A stretch of DNA of 64,000 nucleotides from Psychrobacter fulvigenes (GTDB lineage Bacteria > Pseudomonadota > Gammaproteobacteria > Pseudomonadales > Moraxellaceae), in NCBI RefSeq assembly GCF_904846155.1, contig NZ_CAJGZP010000001.1, forward strand, positions 62,001 to 126,000, given 5' to 3'. The position numbers and the translations under genes were made by a program. Below the pieces are notes generated by a model, which was not told the origin of the DNA, searched no databases, and saw nothing but the letters and a program-made list of their open reading frames with translations. Positions within the stretch are counted from its first letter, which is position 1. Each line of letters starts with the position of its first letter. Of the stretch, positions 63,500 to 64,000 are shown in pieces.

Positions 63500-64000
63500 C
63501 AAAGCCTCTCATGGCAGACGGTTAATATCGGATAACAGGTGTTTAAATGTGGTTTAATCATCTAGTCATCGTTTAAATAGAGCAATATAAAAAGTAAAAA
63601 TGGATTAAATAGCTATGGATATTAGTAGTGGCTGCTATAGAGTTAGTGTATAGCTAATCTATAACTAACGCTCAGTATATAGTATCAAAATCTGCTTAAT
63701 ATAAATTTTATCGCGGAAAAAGTCTATTTGCTCTTGGGATAAACCAGTTTTCAGAAACGTTATACTATTGATCAAATCCATCACGATAAGATGAAAGATA
63801 ACCATGGTGAAGCGTATATTCTGTAAAGGTTTGACGATTAAGCTGAAGTAGATACGCTAATTAATTAGTAATAATAGCTGTATTAAGCGCTGTCTAATAA
63901 GCTATAGTTAAGCACACTGACCCCAAATATTAATCATGATTTACAGGCGTGCTGTAACAAACTTTACAGATATAATGTGGTAGCATAATCTCACCTAATC
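63500..64000. other. Intergenic region upstream of recN to the window edge
   Basis: An AT-rich stretch of about 500 bp with no gene that I can support. A stem-loop is seen at about 63639-63673 (GTTAGTGTATAG/CTATAACTAAC). It must hold the recN promoter; no LexA-type site was recognised. Confidence 0.4.

Overview
The window joins a composite antibiotic-resistance region (about 1-9110) to a long stretch of ordinary chromosome (about 9110-64000). The chromosome looks like a Psychrobacter-type member of the Moraxellaceae. This is inferred from the AT-rich base composition, the gene set (Lip1-like lipase, type III ornithine decarboxylase, paired YheT hydrolases) and a small palindromic repeat family seen between genes. 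No rRNA or tRNA gene and no CRISPR array was seen.

The resistance region is built of nested mobile pieces. It begins inside sul1, followed by orf5, which together form the 3' conserved segment of a class 1 integron. The integron ends in an In4-type terminus: IS6100 flanked by inverted copies (152 and 123 bp) of the Tn402/integron end IRt. Next comes a GC-rich cargo operon of a SulP anion transporter, a tandem universal stress protein, a DksA/TraR-type zinc-finger protein and an SdiA-regulated/YjiK-like protein. A Tn501/Tn1721-type 38-bp inverted repeat lies at 7049-7085, and directly beyond it is the interrupted 3' end of an IS91/ISCR-type transposase, an oriIS-like end, truncated glmM and intact sul2. 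I read this as a Tn3-family transposon, carrying the integron and the cargo, inserted into the transposase gene of an ISCR2-sul2 unit. Two sulfonamide-resistance genes (sul1 and sul2) thus sit within 9 kb.

Chromosomal region by region: 9.2-14.5 kb holds an Abi_C/HEPN-like orphan gene of low GC, a DUF5996 gene, a relict of a duplicated acuI end, acuI, a second MDR oxidoreductase and a third one broken by an amber codon. 14.6-17.8 kb holds a three-gene DUF2157-DUF4401-GDYXXLXY membrane operon and a DUF2798 gene. 18-27 kb holds a racemase, a MATE pump, a lipase, nitronate monooxygenase, a DsrE protein, a thioesterase, tandem YheT hydrolases and YigZ. 27-36 kb holds rsuA, a DsbC-like protein, a DUF2939 protein, dnaJ, dapB, a mini-secretin-like protein, ornithine decarboxylase and def. 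36-44 kb holds a GlsB/YeaQ protein, mpl, an NlpE-like lipoprotein, dsbB, gshA, a roadblock protein and erpA. 44-53 kb holds an ABC-F ATPase, an RlpA-like protein, cbpA-cbpM, sstT, holC, pepA and a cysteine hydrolase. 53.5-63.5 kb holds lptF-lptG, two methyltransferases, xerD, tusA, a membrane protein, ruvX, algH and recN.

The signals most worth a second look are the nested transposon structure, a set of parS-like palindromes (a perfect 16-mer inside the ABC-F gene, a one-mismatch site inside yigZ and weaker intergenic ones), the isolated Abi_C/HEPN-like gene beside the island, and a MITE-like repeat family with TA-type ends.
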